Assembly (NCBI GenBank): GCA_035764935.1
Contig: DASTYK010000071.1
Coordinates: 1 to 35,673 of the forward strand
DNA length: 35,673 nt
Reading direction: 5' to 3'
From: Longimicrobiales bacterium
Lineage (GTDB): Bacteria; Gemmatimonadota; Gemmatimonadetes; Longimicrobiales; RSA9
The translations under genes and the position numbers were made by a program. Under the pieces are notes generated by a model, which was not told the origin of the DNA, ran no database searches, and saw nothing but the letters and a program-made list of their open reading frames with translations. Below, one piece after another: positions 26,491 through 34,697 of the stretch (positions within the stretch are counted from its first letter, which is position 1; each line of letters begins with the position of its first letter).

Positions 26491-27387
26491 TCAGCCGCGC
26501 GAGCCGCGTCGTTCGTGCTCGAGTCCCCAGTGCAGCTTGCGACGCAGCGTGCTGAAGAAGCTCTGCGAGGCGAAACGCACGAGCGGAACGGTCGCGGTGC
26601 CGCGACGGACGACGAGCCGGTCCTGCGGGTGCAGGTCGGCACCATCCTGGCCGTCGACGGTGAGGATCAGCTCACCGGTCGTCGACACGACCTCGATCGT
26701 GATCTCGACCGTGTCGGGCAGGATCAGCGGTCGCAGTACGAGCGTGTGCGGGCAGATCGGCGTCGCCAGGATGCAGTCCACGGAGGGATGCACGACCGGT
26801 CCGGACGCAGACAGCGAGTACGCGGTTGAGCCGGTGGGTGTCGCGAGGATGATCCCGTCGGCGGTGTACTGCGCGACCTGCTGGCGATCGGGCCCCACGA
26901 AGACGGCGAGGCGAATGACGCGTGCGAATCCTCCCTTGTGCAGCACGGCGTCGTTCAGCGCGAGAAAGGACGGTCCTTCACGGCCGGTCCCATCGACGAC
27001 GCGCGCCTCGAGGGTGAAGCGCTCGTCCAGCCAGTAGTCGCCGCTGAAGACGCGCGGCAGCGCTTCCTCGAGCTCGGACGGTGCGATGGACGTGAGGAAG
27101 CCGAGGTTTCCGAGGTTCACGCCGAGGACCGGGACGCTGCGCGTTGCCACGAGACGCGCGCCGCGCAGCAGCGTGCCGTCACCGCCCAGCGTGATGAGGA
27201 GATCGACGTCCTCGGGCCGGAACTCCGTCGCGCCGGGGAGGCGATCGAGGAGCCCCTCCTCTGCGCGGATCTCGACGTCCTGCGCCTGGAGCTGCCGGCG
27301 CAACACGTCGAGCGTCTCCGCGAGGCCGTCGCCGTGCGCCGGACCGATCACGCCGACGCGGCGAAATGCGGTGGCGACGTCGGGCAT
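26491..27387 (-). CDS. nadK: NAD kinase
   Basis: Phosphorylates NAD to NADP; 298 aa, ATP-NAD kinase family. The GGDG motif is ITLGGDGTLL (65-74), followed by GVNLGNLGFLT (89-99), LALNDAVLHKGG (normally NE, here ND) and the signature DGIILATPTGSTAYSLSASGP. Asp for Glu in the LNE motif is a visible deviation; in NadK this residue contacts the NAD ribose/nicotinamide, so it deserves a check. ATG at 27387 shares one base with the dxs stop (TGATG). NADPH is needed downstream of Dxs (IspC) and in FolD chemistry, which fits the operon. Confidence 0.95.
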   Translation of the reverse strand: MPDVATAFRRVGVIGPAHGDGLAETLDVLRRQLQAQDVEIRAEEGLLDRLPGATEFRPEDVDLLITLGGDGTLLRGARLVATRSVPVLGVNLGNLGFLTSIAPSELEEALPRVFSGDYWLDERFTLEARVVDGTGREGPSFLALNDAVLHKGGFARVIRLAVFVGPDRQQVAQYTADGIILATPTGSTAYSLSASGPVVHPSVDCILATPICPHTLVLRPLILPDTVEITIEVVSTTGELILTVDGQDGADLHPQDRLVVRRGTATVPLVRFASQSFFSTLRRKLHWGLEHERRGSRG

Positions 27388-29300
27388 CAGGCTGTCGAAC
27401 GCACCATGTCCACGGGCAACGTGGACGCCACCGCGCGCACGCGCTCGCAGATGCTGTCCACGTCGAGGCCGCACTCGGCCAGCTGCTCCTCGCGCGAGGC
27501 GTGCTGGATGATGCGGTCCGGGACGCCGAGGATCTCGTGCACGAGCGGGTGCTCGCGACGGTGCGGCTCGAGCGCGGCAGCCATCAGCGCACCGAATCCG
27601 TTCACGACCGTGCCCTCCTCGATCGTCAGGATCGCGGAGTGATGCGACGCGGCCCACGCGAGCGTCGTCTCGTCGTACGGCTTCAGGAACCGGCAGTTCA
27701 CGACGCTGACGTCGACGCCCTCGGCGGCGAGCCGCTGTGCGGCCTCCAGTGCGGGCATGACCATCGTTCCGACGGCGAGCAGTGCAACCTGCCGGCCGCG
27801 GCGCAGCACCTCCCACGTGCCCATCTCGACCGGCGGGATCTCCGCCAGCGTCGGTACCGGTGCGGGCACGTTGTCGCGCGGGTAACGCAGCGAGAACGGC
27901 TGGTCCTGTTCGACGCCCAGCCGCAGCAGGGCGAGCATCTCCGCGCCATCCTTGGGCGCGGTCACGACCATGTTCGGCACCGCGAGCAGGTACGCGATAT
28001 CGTAGAGCCCCATGTGTGTCGGCCCGTCATTGCCGACCAGGCCACCGCGATCCATCGCGAAAACGACCGGCAGGTTCTGGATCGCCACGTCGTGGATGAT
28101 CGAGTCGTACGCGCGCTGCAGGAACGTCGAGTAGATCGCGACCACCGGGCGGATCCCTTCGGTCGCCAGTCCGGCGGCGAACGTGACGCCATGCCCCTCG
28201 GCGATGCCGACGTCGTAGTAGCGATCCGGGAACCGGTCACCGAAGGCGCCGGTGCCGGTACCGCTCGGCATGGCGGCGGTGATGACGACGACGTCCTCGC
28301 GCTGCTCGCCCAGCTCCACCAGCCCCTTGCCGAACGCGGCCGTGTATGCCGGCGTCGCGGTCTTCTTCTTCGTGATCTCGCCGCTGAGCTTGTCGAACGG
28401 CGTTGCACCGTGCCACACGACCGGGTTCTGCTCCGCGAGCGGGAAGCCCTTGCCCTTCTTGGTGATGACGTGCACCAGGCGCGGCCCCTCCCACTTCCGG
28501 ACTTCCCGGAACGTGTCGACCAGCTGGTCGAGGTCGTGGCCGTCGATCGGGCCCACGTAGCGGAAGCCGAGCTCCTCGAACAGCATGCCCGCCGTGAAGA
28601 ACCCCTTCGCACCCTCCTCCATCTTGAGCACGAGCTGCTCGAGCCGGCCCGTGAGCCCGCCCTCCGACCGCTGCAGGAACTGCTTGATCTCGTCGCGAAT
28701 CCGGTTGTAGAACGGGTTGGTGATGATCCCCGTCAGGTACTTGTGGATCGCACCGACGTTGGGCGAGATCGACATCTCGTTGTCGTTCAGGACGACGATG
28801 AGATCACGATCCGTGTGGCCGGCGTTGTTCAGCGCCTCGTATGCGATGCCGCTCGTCATGGAGCCGTCGCCGATGATCGCGACGACCTTGAAGTCGTCCT
28901 CGTTCAGGTCGCGCGCGGTGGCGATGCCGAGTGCGGCGGAGATCGAGGTGGCCGCGTGGCCGGCGCCGAAGACGTCGTACTCCGACTCCTTGCGCGACAG
29001 GAAGCCCGACGGCCCGGTCTTCGCGCGGATCCGCGCGAACGCCTCGTTGCGGCCGGTCAGGATCTTGTGCGGATAGCCCTGGTGACCGACGTCCCAGATC
29101 AGCTTGTCGTCCGGCGTGTTGAAGACGTAGTGCAGCGCGATCGTCAGCTCCACGACGCCCAGGCCGGGCGCGAAATGGCCGCCGGTGCGGCTGATCACGT
29201 CGACCATGCGTTCCCGTACGGCCTCCGCCACGACCGGCAGCTCCTCCTCCGTCAGGGTCCGCAGGTCCACGGGCGACTGAATCCGATCCAGAATCGACAC
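27387..29300 (-). CDS. dxs: 1-deoxy-D-xylulose-5-phosphate synthase
   Basis: Condenses pyruvate and glyceraldehyde 3-phosphate with ThDP, the entry step of the MEP isoprenoid pathway; 637 aa, normal. Motifs include HFAPGLGVVELT (42-53), DVGHQGYPHKILTGR (70-84), SRKESEYDVFGAGHAATSIS (102-121), GDGSMTSGIAYEALNNAG (144-161, the ThDP/Mg2+ motif) and DRGGLVGNDGPTHMG in the pyrimidine domain. GTG at 29300 is chosen for the AGGAGG ribosome binding site four bases upstream. ispA ends 59 bp earlier, so the two isoprenoid genes are co-transcribed. A transketolase assignment is excluded by the DXS-specific YDVFGAGH and DGPTHMG stretches. Confidence 0.98.
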   Translation of the reverse strand: MSILDRIQSPVDLRTLTEEELPVVAEAVRERMVDVISRTGGHFAPGLGVVELTIALHYVFNTPDDKLIWDVGHQGYPHKILTGRNEAFARIRAKTGPSGFLSRKESEYDVFGAGHAATSISAALGIATARDLNEDDFKVVAIIGDGSMTSGIAYEALNNAGHTDRDLIVVLNDNEMSISPNVGAIHKYLTGIITNPFYNRIRDEIKQFLQRSEGGLTGRLEQLVLKMEEGAKGFFTAGMLFEELGFRYVGPIDGHDLDQLVDTFREVRKWEGPRLVHVITKKGKGFPLAEQNPVVWHGATPFDKLSGEITKKKTATPAYTAAFGKGLVELGEQREDVVVITAAMPSGTGTGAFGDRFPDRYYDVGIAEGHGVTFAAGLATEGIRPVVAIYSTFLQRAYDSIIHDVAIQNLPVVFAMDRGGLVGNDGPTHMGLYDIAYLLAVPNMVVTAPKDGAEMLALLRLGVEQDQPFSLRYPRDNVPAPVPTLAEIPPVEMGTWEVLRRGRQVALLAVGTMVMPALEAAQRLAAEGVDVSVVNCRFLKPYDETTLAWAASHHSAILTIEEGTVVNGFGALMAAALEPHRREHPLVHEILGVPDRIIQHASREEQLAECGLDVDSICERVRAVASTLPVDMVRSTA

Positions 29301-29359
29301 AGCTCCTCCTGGTGGTCCGGGCCGGCGCAGGCTGCTGCGCCGCGAAGCCCGGAATATAG

Positions 29360-30247
29360 CTACCGATCCCGCTCTACGGCGAATGCGAGCAGCTCGAACA
29401 GCGCAGGATCCGCGACACCCGCGTCGGTCAGCGCCCGTCGGGCCCCCGCGGCGGCATCCGCGGCGCGGTCGCGGGCCTCGTCCACGCCGAGCAACAGGGT
29501 GTACGTGGCCTTGGCGCTCGCGCGGTCCTTGCCGGCCGTCTTCCCGAGCACCTCGGCGGTCGCCGTCTCGTCCAGCACGTCGTCGTGGATCTGGAAGGCG
29601 AGGCCGAGCTGTTCGCCGGCGCTGCGGAAGGCCCTGAGCACGTGCGGCGCCGCGCCGGCGGCCAGCGCGCCCAGCGCCATGGACGCCGCCATCAGTGCGC
29701 CGGTCTTGCGCCGGTGCGTCTCGGTCAGCGCATCGAGCCGCTCCGCACCCGCGAGGTCGAGCCATTGCCCGCCTACCATGCCGGCGGCCCCGGCGGCATG
29801 CGTCAGCTCGTGGACCATGGCCGAGCGGGTTGGCGGGGGCAATGCGAGCGCGTCTGCGGCATGCAGGAGCTGGCGCACGGCGAGCGGGATCATGAACGCC
29901 CCCGCTACCGTGGCCCTGCGCGCGTCGAATGCGCGGTGCGCTGTGGGCCGGCCGCGACGCAGGTCGTCGTCGTCCATGCACGGCAGGTCGTCATGGACGA
30001 GCGAGTACGTGTGGATGATCTCGATCGCCGCGCCGACCTGGTGGATGGCGTCGGAGGTGCCGCCGAGCGCGCGGTACGACATGGCGCAGAGGATCGGCCG
30101 CAGTCGCTTGCCGTCTCCGGCGAGGGCGTAGCGCACGGGCTCGGCGAGGAGCGGGGGCACGCCGTCGAGCAGCGCGCGGGCTGCGGCCACGAGAGCGGCG
30201 TCCGCCGCTGCGCGCTCGACGCCCAGCAGCGCCGGCCGGGCCTTCAT
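29360..30247 (-). CDS. ispA: short-chain polyprenyl diphosphate synthase (farnesyl/geranylgeranyl type)
   Basis: Joins isopentenyl diphosphate to allylic diphosphates; 295 aa, all-helical. GDGKRLRP (44-51), the first Asp-rich motif HDDLPCMDDDDLRRGRPTAH (85-104) with the two-residue insertion typical of bacterial FPP synthases, KTG near 181 and the second motif FQIHDDVLDE (218-227) followed by LGKTAGKD are all present. Product length (C15 versus C20) cannot be settled by eye. ATG at 30247 overlaps the xseB stop as ATGA. Operon xseA-xseB-ispA-dxs is a widespread bacterial arrangement. Confidence 0.96.
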   Translation of the reverse strand: MKARPALLGVERAAADAALVAAARALLDGVPPLLAEPVRYALAGDGKRLRPILCAMSYRALGGTSDAIHQVGAAIEIIHTYSLVHDDLPCMDDDDLRRGRPTAHRAFDARRATVAGAFMIPLAVRQLLHAADALALPPPTRSAMVHELTHAAGAAGMVGGQWLDLAGAERLDALTETHRRKTGALMAASMALGALAAGAAPHVLRAFRSAGEQLGLAFQIHDDVLDETATAEVLGKTAGKDRASAKATYTLLLGVDEARDRAADAAAGARRALTDAGVADPALFELLAFAVERDR

Positions 30248-30477
30248 TCCTCGTGAAACGGTTCGGTGGCGAGCGACCCGTCCGCTTCCTCGACCAGCCG
30301 CTCGACCTGCAGCTCCGCATCGCGCAGCATGCCGCGCACCTCGCGCAGGTGGCCGATCCCCTCCTCGAACAGGCGGAGCGCCTCGTCGAGCTCCAGCTCC
30401 TCACGCTCGAGCCGGGCAACGATCTGCTCCAGGCGCGAGATGCGCTTTTCGATCGCGCCGGATCCGGTGTCAGCCAT
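30244..30477 (-). CDS. xseB: exodeoxyribonuclease VII small subunit
   Basis: Small subunit of ExoVII, 77 aa, a helical hairpin that binds along the coiled coil of XseA. The family pattern is clear: EKRISRLEQIVARLEREELELDEALRLFEEGIGHLR, including the LE.IV..LE...L.L..AL.LFE.G motif. The ATG at 30477 lies eight bases inside the 3' end of xseA, and the stop overlaps ispA in ATGA, so translation is coupled on both sides. Confidence 0.95.
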   Translation of the reverse strand: MADTGSGAIEKRISRLEQIVARLEREELELDEALRLFEEGIGHLREVRGMLRDAELQVERLVEEADGSLATEPFHEE

Positions 30478-31711
30478 TCGTCGCCTCCGGCAGCTCGATC
30501 GTTCGTACCCCGCCAGCGCTGCAGTCGACGACGCCGTCGGCGACGCGCAGGGCGAACTCCGCACCGGGCTGGAACTCGCTCACCGAGCGAAGGATGCGAC
30601 CGTTGCGCGCCAGCGGAACGGCGTAGCCGCGGCGCAGCGCGGCCAGCGGGGAGAGCGCATCGAGCATCTCGGCGCAGCGGTTTGCGCGCTCCTGACGGGC
30701 ATCGATCAGATCGCGGATCCCCTGCTCCAGCGCTTCCGCCGCGCCGTCGATCGAGTCACGCGCCGCATTGACGCGCCAGTCGATCGCGCGCTGCATCCGC
30801 GTGCGCAGCCCGTCCGTTTCGCGCGACAGGGATGCGTGATCGGGTACCGCGCGCTCCGCCGCGGCGCTCGGCGTCGGCGCGCGGTAGTCAGCGACCAGGT
30901 CGGCGATGGTGACGTCGATCTCGTGACCGACGGCGCTGATGACCGGCACGCTGCATGTCGCGATCGCGCGTGCGACCGGCTCCTCGTTGAATGCCCACAG
31001 GTCCTCGATCGAGCCGCCACCGCGACCGACGATGATGACGTCGCAGAGGCCGACGCGATCCAGCCGTGCGAGCGCCCGCGCGATATCAGGGGATGCGCCT
31101 TCACCCTGCACGCGTGCGGGCGACAGGACCACGCGCGTCCAGGGTGCACGCTTCTGCACCACGTGCAGGATGTCGTGCAGTGCGGCACCGGCCGCAGAGG
31201 TCACGACCCCGATGGTGGACGGATGCGCGGGCAGCGGCCGCTTGCGCTCCGGCGCCAGCAGCCCCTCGCCTTCCAGCCGACGCCGCAGCTTCTCGAACGC
31301 GAGCCGCCAGAGTCCATCGCCGCCGCCCGCCTCGAGCTCGCGCACACCCAGCTGAAAATCGCCGCGCCGTTCGTAGAGCGTGAGCGTACCGAACACGCGC
31401 ACCTCCATGCCCTCCTCCGGATCGGCAGGAAGACGGGCGGCATCACGCGAGAACATCACACAGCGGACCTGTGCGTTCCGGTCACGCAGCGTGAAGTAGC
31501 AGTGGCCGCTGGATGCGTAGCGCTTCCACCCCGTGACCTCGCCCCGCACGAAGATGGGCGGGAACGAGCCCTCGATGATGTTGCGGGCGTAAGCATTCAG
31601 AGTGGACGGCGTGTAGTCATGCTGCCCTGCGTTCTGCAACGACCAGCTGCTGCCCTGCCGGACATACGCGCGCCGCGGCGGCCGCGCATCGCCCTCGAAG
31701 AAATCCCGCAT
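30470..31711 (-). CDS. xseA: exodeoxyribonuclease VII large subunit
   Basis: Catalytic subunit of the ExoVII single-strand DNA nuclease, 413 aa. An OB-fold domain (about 32-135; FVRGEVTGWKRYASSGHCYFTLRD and GTLTLYERRGDFQL) precedes the nuclease core with IGVVTSAAGAALHDILHV, DVIIVGRGGGSIEDLWAFNEEPVARAI and VPVISAVGHEIDVTIADLVADYRAPTPS. The C-terminal coiled coil is somewhat short, and the tail has LSPLAALRRGYAV. ATG at 31711 shares one base with the folD stop (TGATG). The N-terminal ~30 residues before the OB-fold are an extension. Confidence 0.97.
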   Translation of the reverse strand: MRDFFEGDARPPRRAYVRQGSSWSLQNAGQHDYTPSTLNAYARNIIEGSFPPIFVRGEVTGWKRYASSGHCYFTLRDRNAQVRCVMFSRDAARLPADPEEGMEVRVFGTLTLYERRGDFQLGVRELEAGGGDGLWRLAFEKLRRRLEGEGLLAPERKRPLPAHPSTIGVVTSAAGAALHDILHVVQKRAPWTRVVLSPARVQGEGASPDIARALARLDRVGLCDVIIVGRGGGSIEDLWAFNEEPVARAIATCSVPVISAVGHEIDVTIADLVADYRAPTPSAAAERAVPDHASLSRETDGLRTRMQRAIDWRVNAARDSIDGAAEALEQGIRDLIDARQERANRCAEMLDALSPLAALRRGYAVPLARNGRILRSVSEFQPGAEFALRVADGVVDCSAGGVRTIELPEATNG

Positions 31712-32613
31712 CAGCGCGCAACCGCCTCCGACGCCGTGATCGCACGCGCCGCGCGCAGCGTGTTCTGCAGCAGCATCGTGATCGTCATGGGACCGACACC
31801 ACCGGGAACCGGCGTGATCGCCCCCGCGACCTTCTCCGCCTCCTCGAACTGCACGTCGCCCACCAGCCGGTACCCGCGCTTCGCGCTCGGGTCCTCGACC
31901 CGGTTGATGCCGACGTCGATCACGACCGCACCCGGCTTGATCATGTCACCGCGGATCATCTCCGGCCGGCCCACGGCCGCGATGAGAATATCCGCCTGGC
32001 GCGTGATCGCACCCAGGTCCTGCGTGCGCGAGTGCGCGACCGTCACCGTCGCATCACCGCCACGCCCGTTCCGGAGCAGCAGCAGCGCCATCGGCCGGCC
32101 GACGATGGTCGAACGGCCGACGACCACGGCGTGCCTGCCGCGCGTGTCGTAGCCGGAGCGCAGGATCATCTCGATTACGCCGGCCGGGGTGCACGGCGCC
32201 AGCACCTCCGTATCGCCGACCGCGAGGCGCCCCGCATTCACCGGGTGAAAGCCGTCGACGTCCTTGGACGGATCGATCGCCAGCAGCACGCGGTTGGAGT
32301 CGATGTGCTTCGGCACCGGCAGCTGGCACAGGATGCCGTGCACGCGCGGATCCGCGTTCAGCCCCTCGATCACGCCGAGCAGCTCGTCTTCCGACGTTTC
32401 CTCCGGCAGCTTGATCGTCCGCGAGTAGAAGCCGGCCGCCTCCGCCGCCTTGCCCTTGGAACGGACGTATACCTCGCTCGCCGGGTCATTGCCGACGATC
32501 ACGACGGCGAGGCCGGGCTGTACGCCGGTCTCCTCGCGGAATGCCGCGGCGTCCTGCGCGATCTCCGCGCGGATGGTTTCGCTCAGTTCGGTGCCGCTGA
32601 TGATCTTGGCCAT
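31711..32613 (-). CDS. folD: methylenetetrahydrofolate dehydrogenase / methenyltetrahydrofolate cyclohydrolase
   Basis: Bifunctional one-carbon enzyme oxidising 5,10-methylene-THF with NADP and hydrolysing the methenyl form; 300 aa. Visible are [17 protein letters not shown] (46-62) with the catalytic Tyr49/Lys53 pair, [13 protein letters not shown] (93-105), [13 protein letters not shown] (114-126), [10 protein letters not shown]-like TPAGVIEMI, the Rossmann motif [17 protein letters not shown] and the C-terminal [21 protein letters not shown] at 32613 is chosen; no ribosome binding site precedes it, only an A-rich tract. A perfect -10 TATAAT is 65-70 bp upstream inside a repeat-rich region. 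It leads the folD-xseA-xseB-ispA-dxs-nadK-recN transcript. Confidence 0.97.
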   Translation of the reverse strand: MAKIISGTELSETIRAEIAQDAAAFREETGVQPGLAVVIVGNDPASEVYVRSKGKAAEAAGFYSRTIKLPEETSEDELLGVIEGLNADPRVHGILCQLPVPKHIDSNRVLLAIDPSKDVDGFHPVNAGRLAVGDTEVLAPCTPAGVIEMILRSGYDTRGRHAVVVGRSTIVGRPMALLLLRNGRGGDATVTVAHSRTQDLGAITRQADILIAAVGRPEMIRGDMIKPGAVVIDVGINRVEDPSAKRGYRLVGDVQFEEAEKVAGAITPVPGGVGPMTITMLLQNTLRAARAITASEAVAR

Positions 32614-32628
32614 TTGCTTTTTTTCTAC

Positions 32629-32655
32629 CACGGAGTGCACAGAGGGCACTGAGTT
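32629..32655 (+). repeat. periodic repeat module A, left copy
   Basis: Three tandem 9-mers: CACGGAGTG, CACAGAGGG, CACTGAGTT, consensus CACNGAGNN. It starts 16 bp upstream of the folD start codon. The preceding TTTTCTAC is part of the usual border of such elements. Confidence 0.85.
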
Positions 32656-32677
32656 ATTTGTGTTCTACGCTCTGCTA

Positions 32678-32683
32678 ATTATA
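32678..32683 (-). promoter_or_regulatory. folD operon -10 element
   Basis: A perfect TATAAT on the minus strand between repeat modules A and B, with transcription expected to start near 32671 (leader about 58 nt). The -35 position holds only GTCTCA at a 17-base spacing, so either the promoter depends on an activator or the -10 alone, or it is fortuitous. Confidence 0.45.
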
Positions 32684-32697
32684 ACGGAAATTTTCAC

Positions 32698-32723
32698 CGC
32701 TGAGACGCGGAGGGCGCTGAGTT
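32698..32723 (+). repeat. periodic repeat module B, left copy
   Basis: Units CGCTGAGA, CGCGGAGGG, CGCTGAGTT, a CGC variant of module A, bordered by TTTTCAC and TTTTTC. It has close reverse-complement relatives at 32977-33004. Confidence 0.85.
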
Positions 32724-32776
32724 TTTCTGGTTGGCTTCGACGCGTGGAGGGAGGCCCGTTTTTCATCCGGTCCTGA

Positions 32777-32871
32777 TGCAGCCTCGGAGCCCGTTGTATT
32801 TGTAATGGCATTCACAGCGGGTGCCAATGCTACAGACTCCGAGGGTGAATGGAACTCGAGCATGATGCATC
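32777..32871. repeat. nested imperfect inverted repeat (hairpin) in the centre of the repeat region
   Basis: Outer arms GATGCA/TGCATC, middle arms CCTCGGAG (32782-32789) and CTCCGAGG (32837-32844), inner arms TGTAATGGCA and TGCCAATGCTACA (32801-32833, small bulge). The pairing could form in DNA or RNA on either strand. No U-tract follows, so it is not an obvious terminator. Confidence 0.6.
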
Positions 32872-32911
32872 CCACGTCGATCTCACCCCACGGCGAACCG
32901 CTACAAGAAAA

Positions 32912-32947
32912 CCCTGTGCATCCTCAGTGTGCTCAGTGATCTCTGTG
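32912..32947 (-). repeat. periodic repeat module A, right copy (inverted)
   Basis: Read on the minus strand: CACAGAGAT, CACTGAGCA, CACTGAGGA, then the degenerate TGCACAGGG. Same 9-bp period and consensus as the left copy but opposite orientation. Confidence 0.8.
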
Positions 32948-32976
32948 GTTGACAACGCTGTTGGGCGTGGCTCGAA

Positions 32977-33004
32977 AACTCCGCGCCCTCCGCGGCTCAG
33001 CGGT
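32977..33004 (-). repeat. periodic repeat module B, right copy (inverted)
   Basis: Read on the minus strand: CGCTGAGC, CGCGGAGGG, CGCGGAGTT, preceded by TTTTTCAC, nearly identical to the left B module. It begins 19 bp beyond the rny stop codon. Confidence 0.85.
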
Positions 33005-33023
33005 GAAAAAGATCCGTTCGAGA

Positions 33024-34589
33024 CTACCGGGCAAAATCAACAGCGCGCGTCTCACGGATCACGACCACCTTGATCTGCCCCGGATACTGCAGCTCGTCCT
33101 CCAGCTTGCGGGCGATCTGCTCGCTCAGCTCCGACATGGTCGTGTCGTTCACGTTCTCCGGGTCGACGAGCACGCGCACCTCGCGGCCGGCCTGGATGGC
33201 GAAGCAGCGCTCGACACCGGGGAAGCCGTTCGCGATCTCCTCCAGCTTCTCGAGGCGCTTCACGTAGGTCTCGAACATCTCGCGCCGCGCGCCGGGGCGG
33301 GCGCCGCTGATCGCGTCGCCGGCGGTGACCAGGAAGGTCTCGGCGTAGCGGTGCGGCTCCTCGTCGTGGTGCGCCTTGATCGCGTTCAGCACCTGGTCGG
33401 GCTCGTTGTACTTCTTGCACAGGTTCCAGCCGAGCTCGACGTGCGTGCCCTCATGCTCGTGCGTGAGGCCCTTGCCGACGTCGTGGAGCAGGCCCATGCG
33501 CTTGGTCATGGTCGCGTCCAGGCCCATCTCGGCGGCCATGTTGCCGGCCACCCGAGCGACCTCCTTGGCGTGCAGCAACTGGTTCTGCCCGTACGACGTG
33601 CGGAACTTGAGCCGGCCCAGGACCTTGAGGATCTCCGGGTGGACGCCGTGCACACCGAGCTCGTAGCACGCTTCCTCGGCCGCCTGGATCATCCCCTCCT
33701 CGACTTCCTTGCGGCTCTTCTCGACGACCTCCTCGATCCTGCCCGGATGGATGCGCCCATCCGCCACGAGCTTCTCCAGCGCCAGGCGCGCAGTCTCGCG
33801 CCGGATCGGGTCGAAGCCGGAAAGGATCACGGCTTCGGGGGTGTCGTCGATGATGACGTCGATGCCGGTCGCCTGCTCGAACGCGCGGATGTTGCGCCCT
33901 TCGCGCCCGATGATGCGCCCCTTCATCTCGTCCGACGGAAGACTGACGACGGAGACGGTGCTCTCGGCCGTGTGGTCCGCGGCAATGCGCTGGATGGCGA
34001 GTGAGACGATGTTGCGAGCCTCACGCTCCGCTTCCCGCTTCGCGTTCTCCTTGATCTCGCGGATCGTGTTCGCGGCGCGGGCGCGCGCCTCTTCCTCCAG
34101 CCCCTGCATCAGCCGCTTGAGCGCTTCCTCGGAGCTCAGCCCCGCCAGCGCCTCCAGCCGCGCACGCGCCTCCTGCTCCACCCGCGCCGTCGCCTGGTCG
34201 CGCGCCTGCAGCTCGGCTGCCCTCGTCTCCAGGGCACTTTCCCGATCCGCGACCTGCCGTTCCTTGCCGTCCAGCAGGTCGTACTTCCGGTCCAGTGCGC
34301 TGCGACGCTCCTCGATCCGCTGCTCCGTCCGCTCCAGGTCCTCCCGGCGCCGCGCCTCCTCGCGCTCCCAGTCCTCGCGCGCGCGATACGCCTCTTCCTT
34401 GCCCTTCAGCTCGGCGGCCCGCTTGAGCCGTTCGGCCTCCGCCCCGGCTTCCTCCCGGATGCGCGCTGCGACGGATTCTGCATCGGCCTTGTGCCTTTGC
34501 AGTCGCCTGCGCTCGAGCCACCATCCGGCGAGCACGCCCACGAGGGCGGCGCCGACGGCGATCACGCCGAGCAGCAACGGAGAATCCAT
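33024..34589 (-). CDS. rny: ribonuclease Y
   Basis: Membrane-anchored endoribonuclease starting mRNA decay; 521 aa, normal. One N-terminal membrane helix (about 4-25), a long Glu/Arg-rich coiled coil (30-200), a KH domain with MKGRIIGREGRNIRAFEQATG (222-242), and an HD domain with LLHDVGKG (367-374) and IKAHHDEE. The C-terminal region VDPENVNDTTMSELSEQIARKLE is family-typical. ATG at 34589 is chosen because GGAG lies five bases upstream; an in-frame GTG at 34595 would overlap that site. Upstream are pheT, a ZapB-like gene and zapA on the same strand. Confidence 0.97.
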   Translation of the reverse strand: MDSPLLLGVIAVGAALVGVLAGWWLERRRLQRHKADAESVAARIREEAGAEAERLKRAAELKGKEEAYRAREDWEREEARRREDLERTEQRIEERRSALDRKYDLLDGKERQVADRESALETRAAELQARDQATARVEQEARARLEALAGLSSEEALKRLMQGLEEEARARAANTIREIKENAKREAEREARNIVSLAIQRIAADHTAESTVSVVSLPSDEMKGRIIGREGRNIRAFEQATGIDVIIDDTPEAVILSGFDPIRRETARLALEKLVADGRIHPGRIEEVVEKSRKEVEEGMIQAAEEACYELGVHGVHPEILKVLGRLKFRTSYGQNQLLHAKEVARVAGNMAAEMGLDATMTKRMGLLHDVGKGLTHEHEGTHVELGWNLCKKYNEPDQVLNAIKAHHDEEPHRYAETFLVTAGDAISGARPGARREMFETYVKRLEKLEEIANGFPGVERCFAIQAGREVRVLVDPENVNDTTMSELSEQIARKLEDELQYPGQIKVVVIRETRAVDFAR

Positions 34590-34603
34590 GATCACTCCAG
34601 AAA

Positions 34604-34620
34604 GGCGGCCCGGGGCCGCC
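34604..34620 (-). promoter_or_regulatory. terminator-like hairpin in the rny leader, touching the ribosome binding site
   Basis: On the minus strand GGCGGCC, loop CCG, GGCCGCC, followed by TTTCT and then GGAG five bases from the stem. It may be an intrinsic terminator of the pheT-zapA transcript, an attenuator of rny, or an RNA structure affecting ribosome access. Confidence 0.5.
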
Positions 34621-34697
34621 GCGGTAGGCGACGTCTAACTGGTTATGACAGTTGAGGCTGCGGCGTTATCGACAGGTCACGCCGCGCCGTTCCGCGC

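Larger units (their letters stand above)
32614..33023. other. gene-free region with 9-bp-periodic repeat modules and a central hairpin
   Basis: About 410 bp between folD and rny. No open frame here looks like a protein. It holds two modules on the plus strand (32629-32655 and 32698-32723), a nested inverted repeat (32777-32871), two related modules on the minus strand (32912-32947 and 32977-33004), and the folD -10 element. The spacers are more AT-rich than the flanking genes. Confidence 0.8.

Noticed and set aside
27366-30131. Plus-strand open frame of about 920 codons opposite dxs and ispA
   Set aside because: Antisense shadow; dxs and ispA on the minus strand carry complete catalytic motifs.
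32629-33004. CRISPR array in the folD-rny gap
   Set aside because: Repeats are 9-bp periodic with no unique ~30-bp spacers, occur in opposite orientations, and no cas genes are near.
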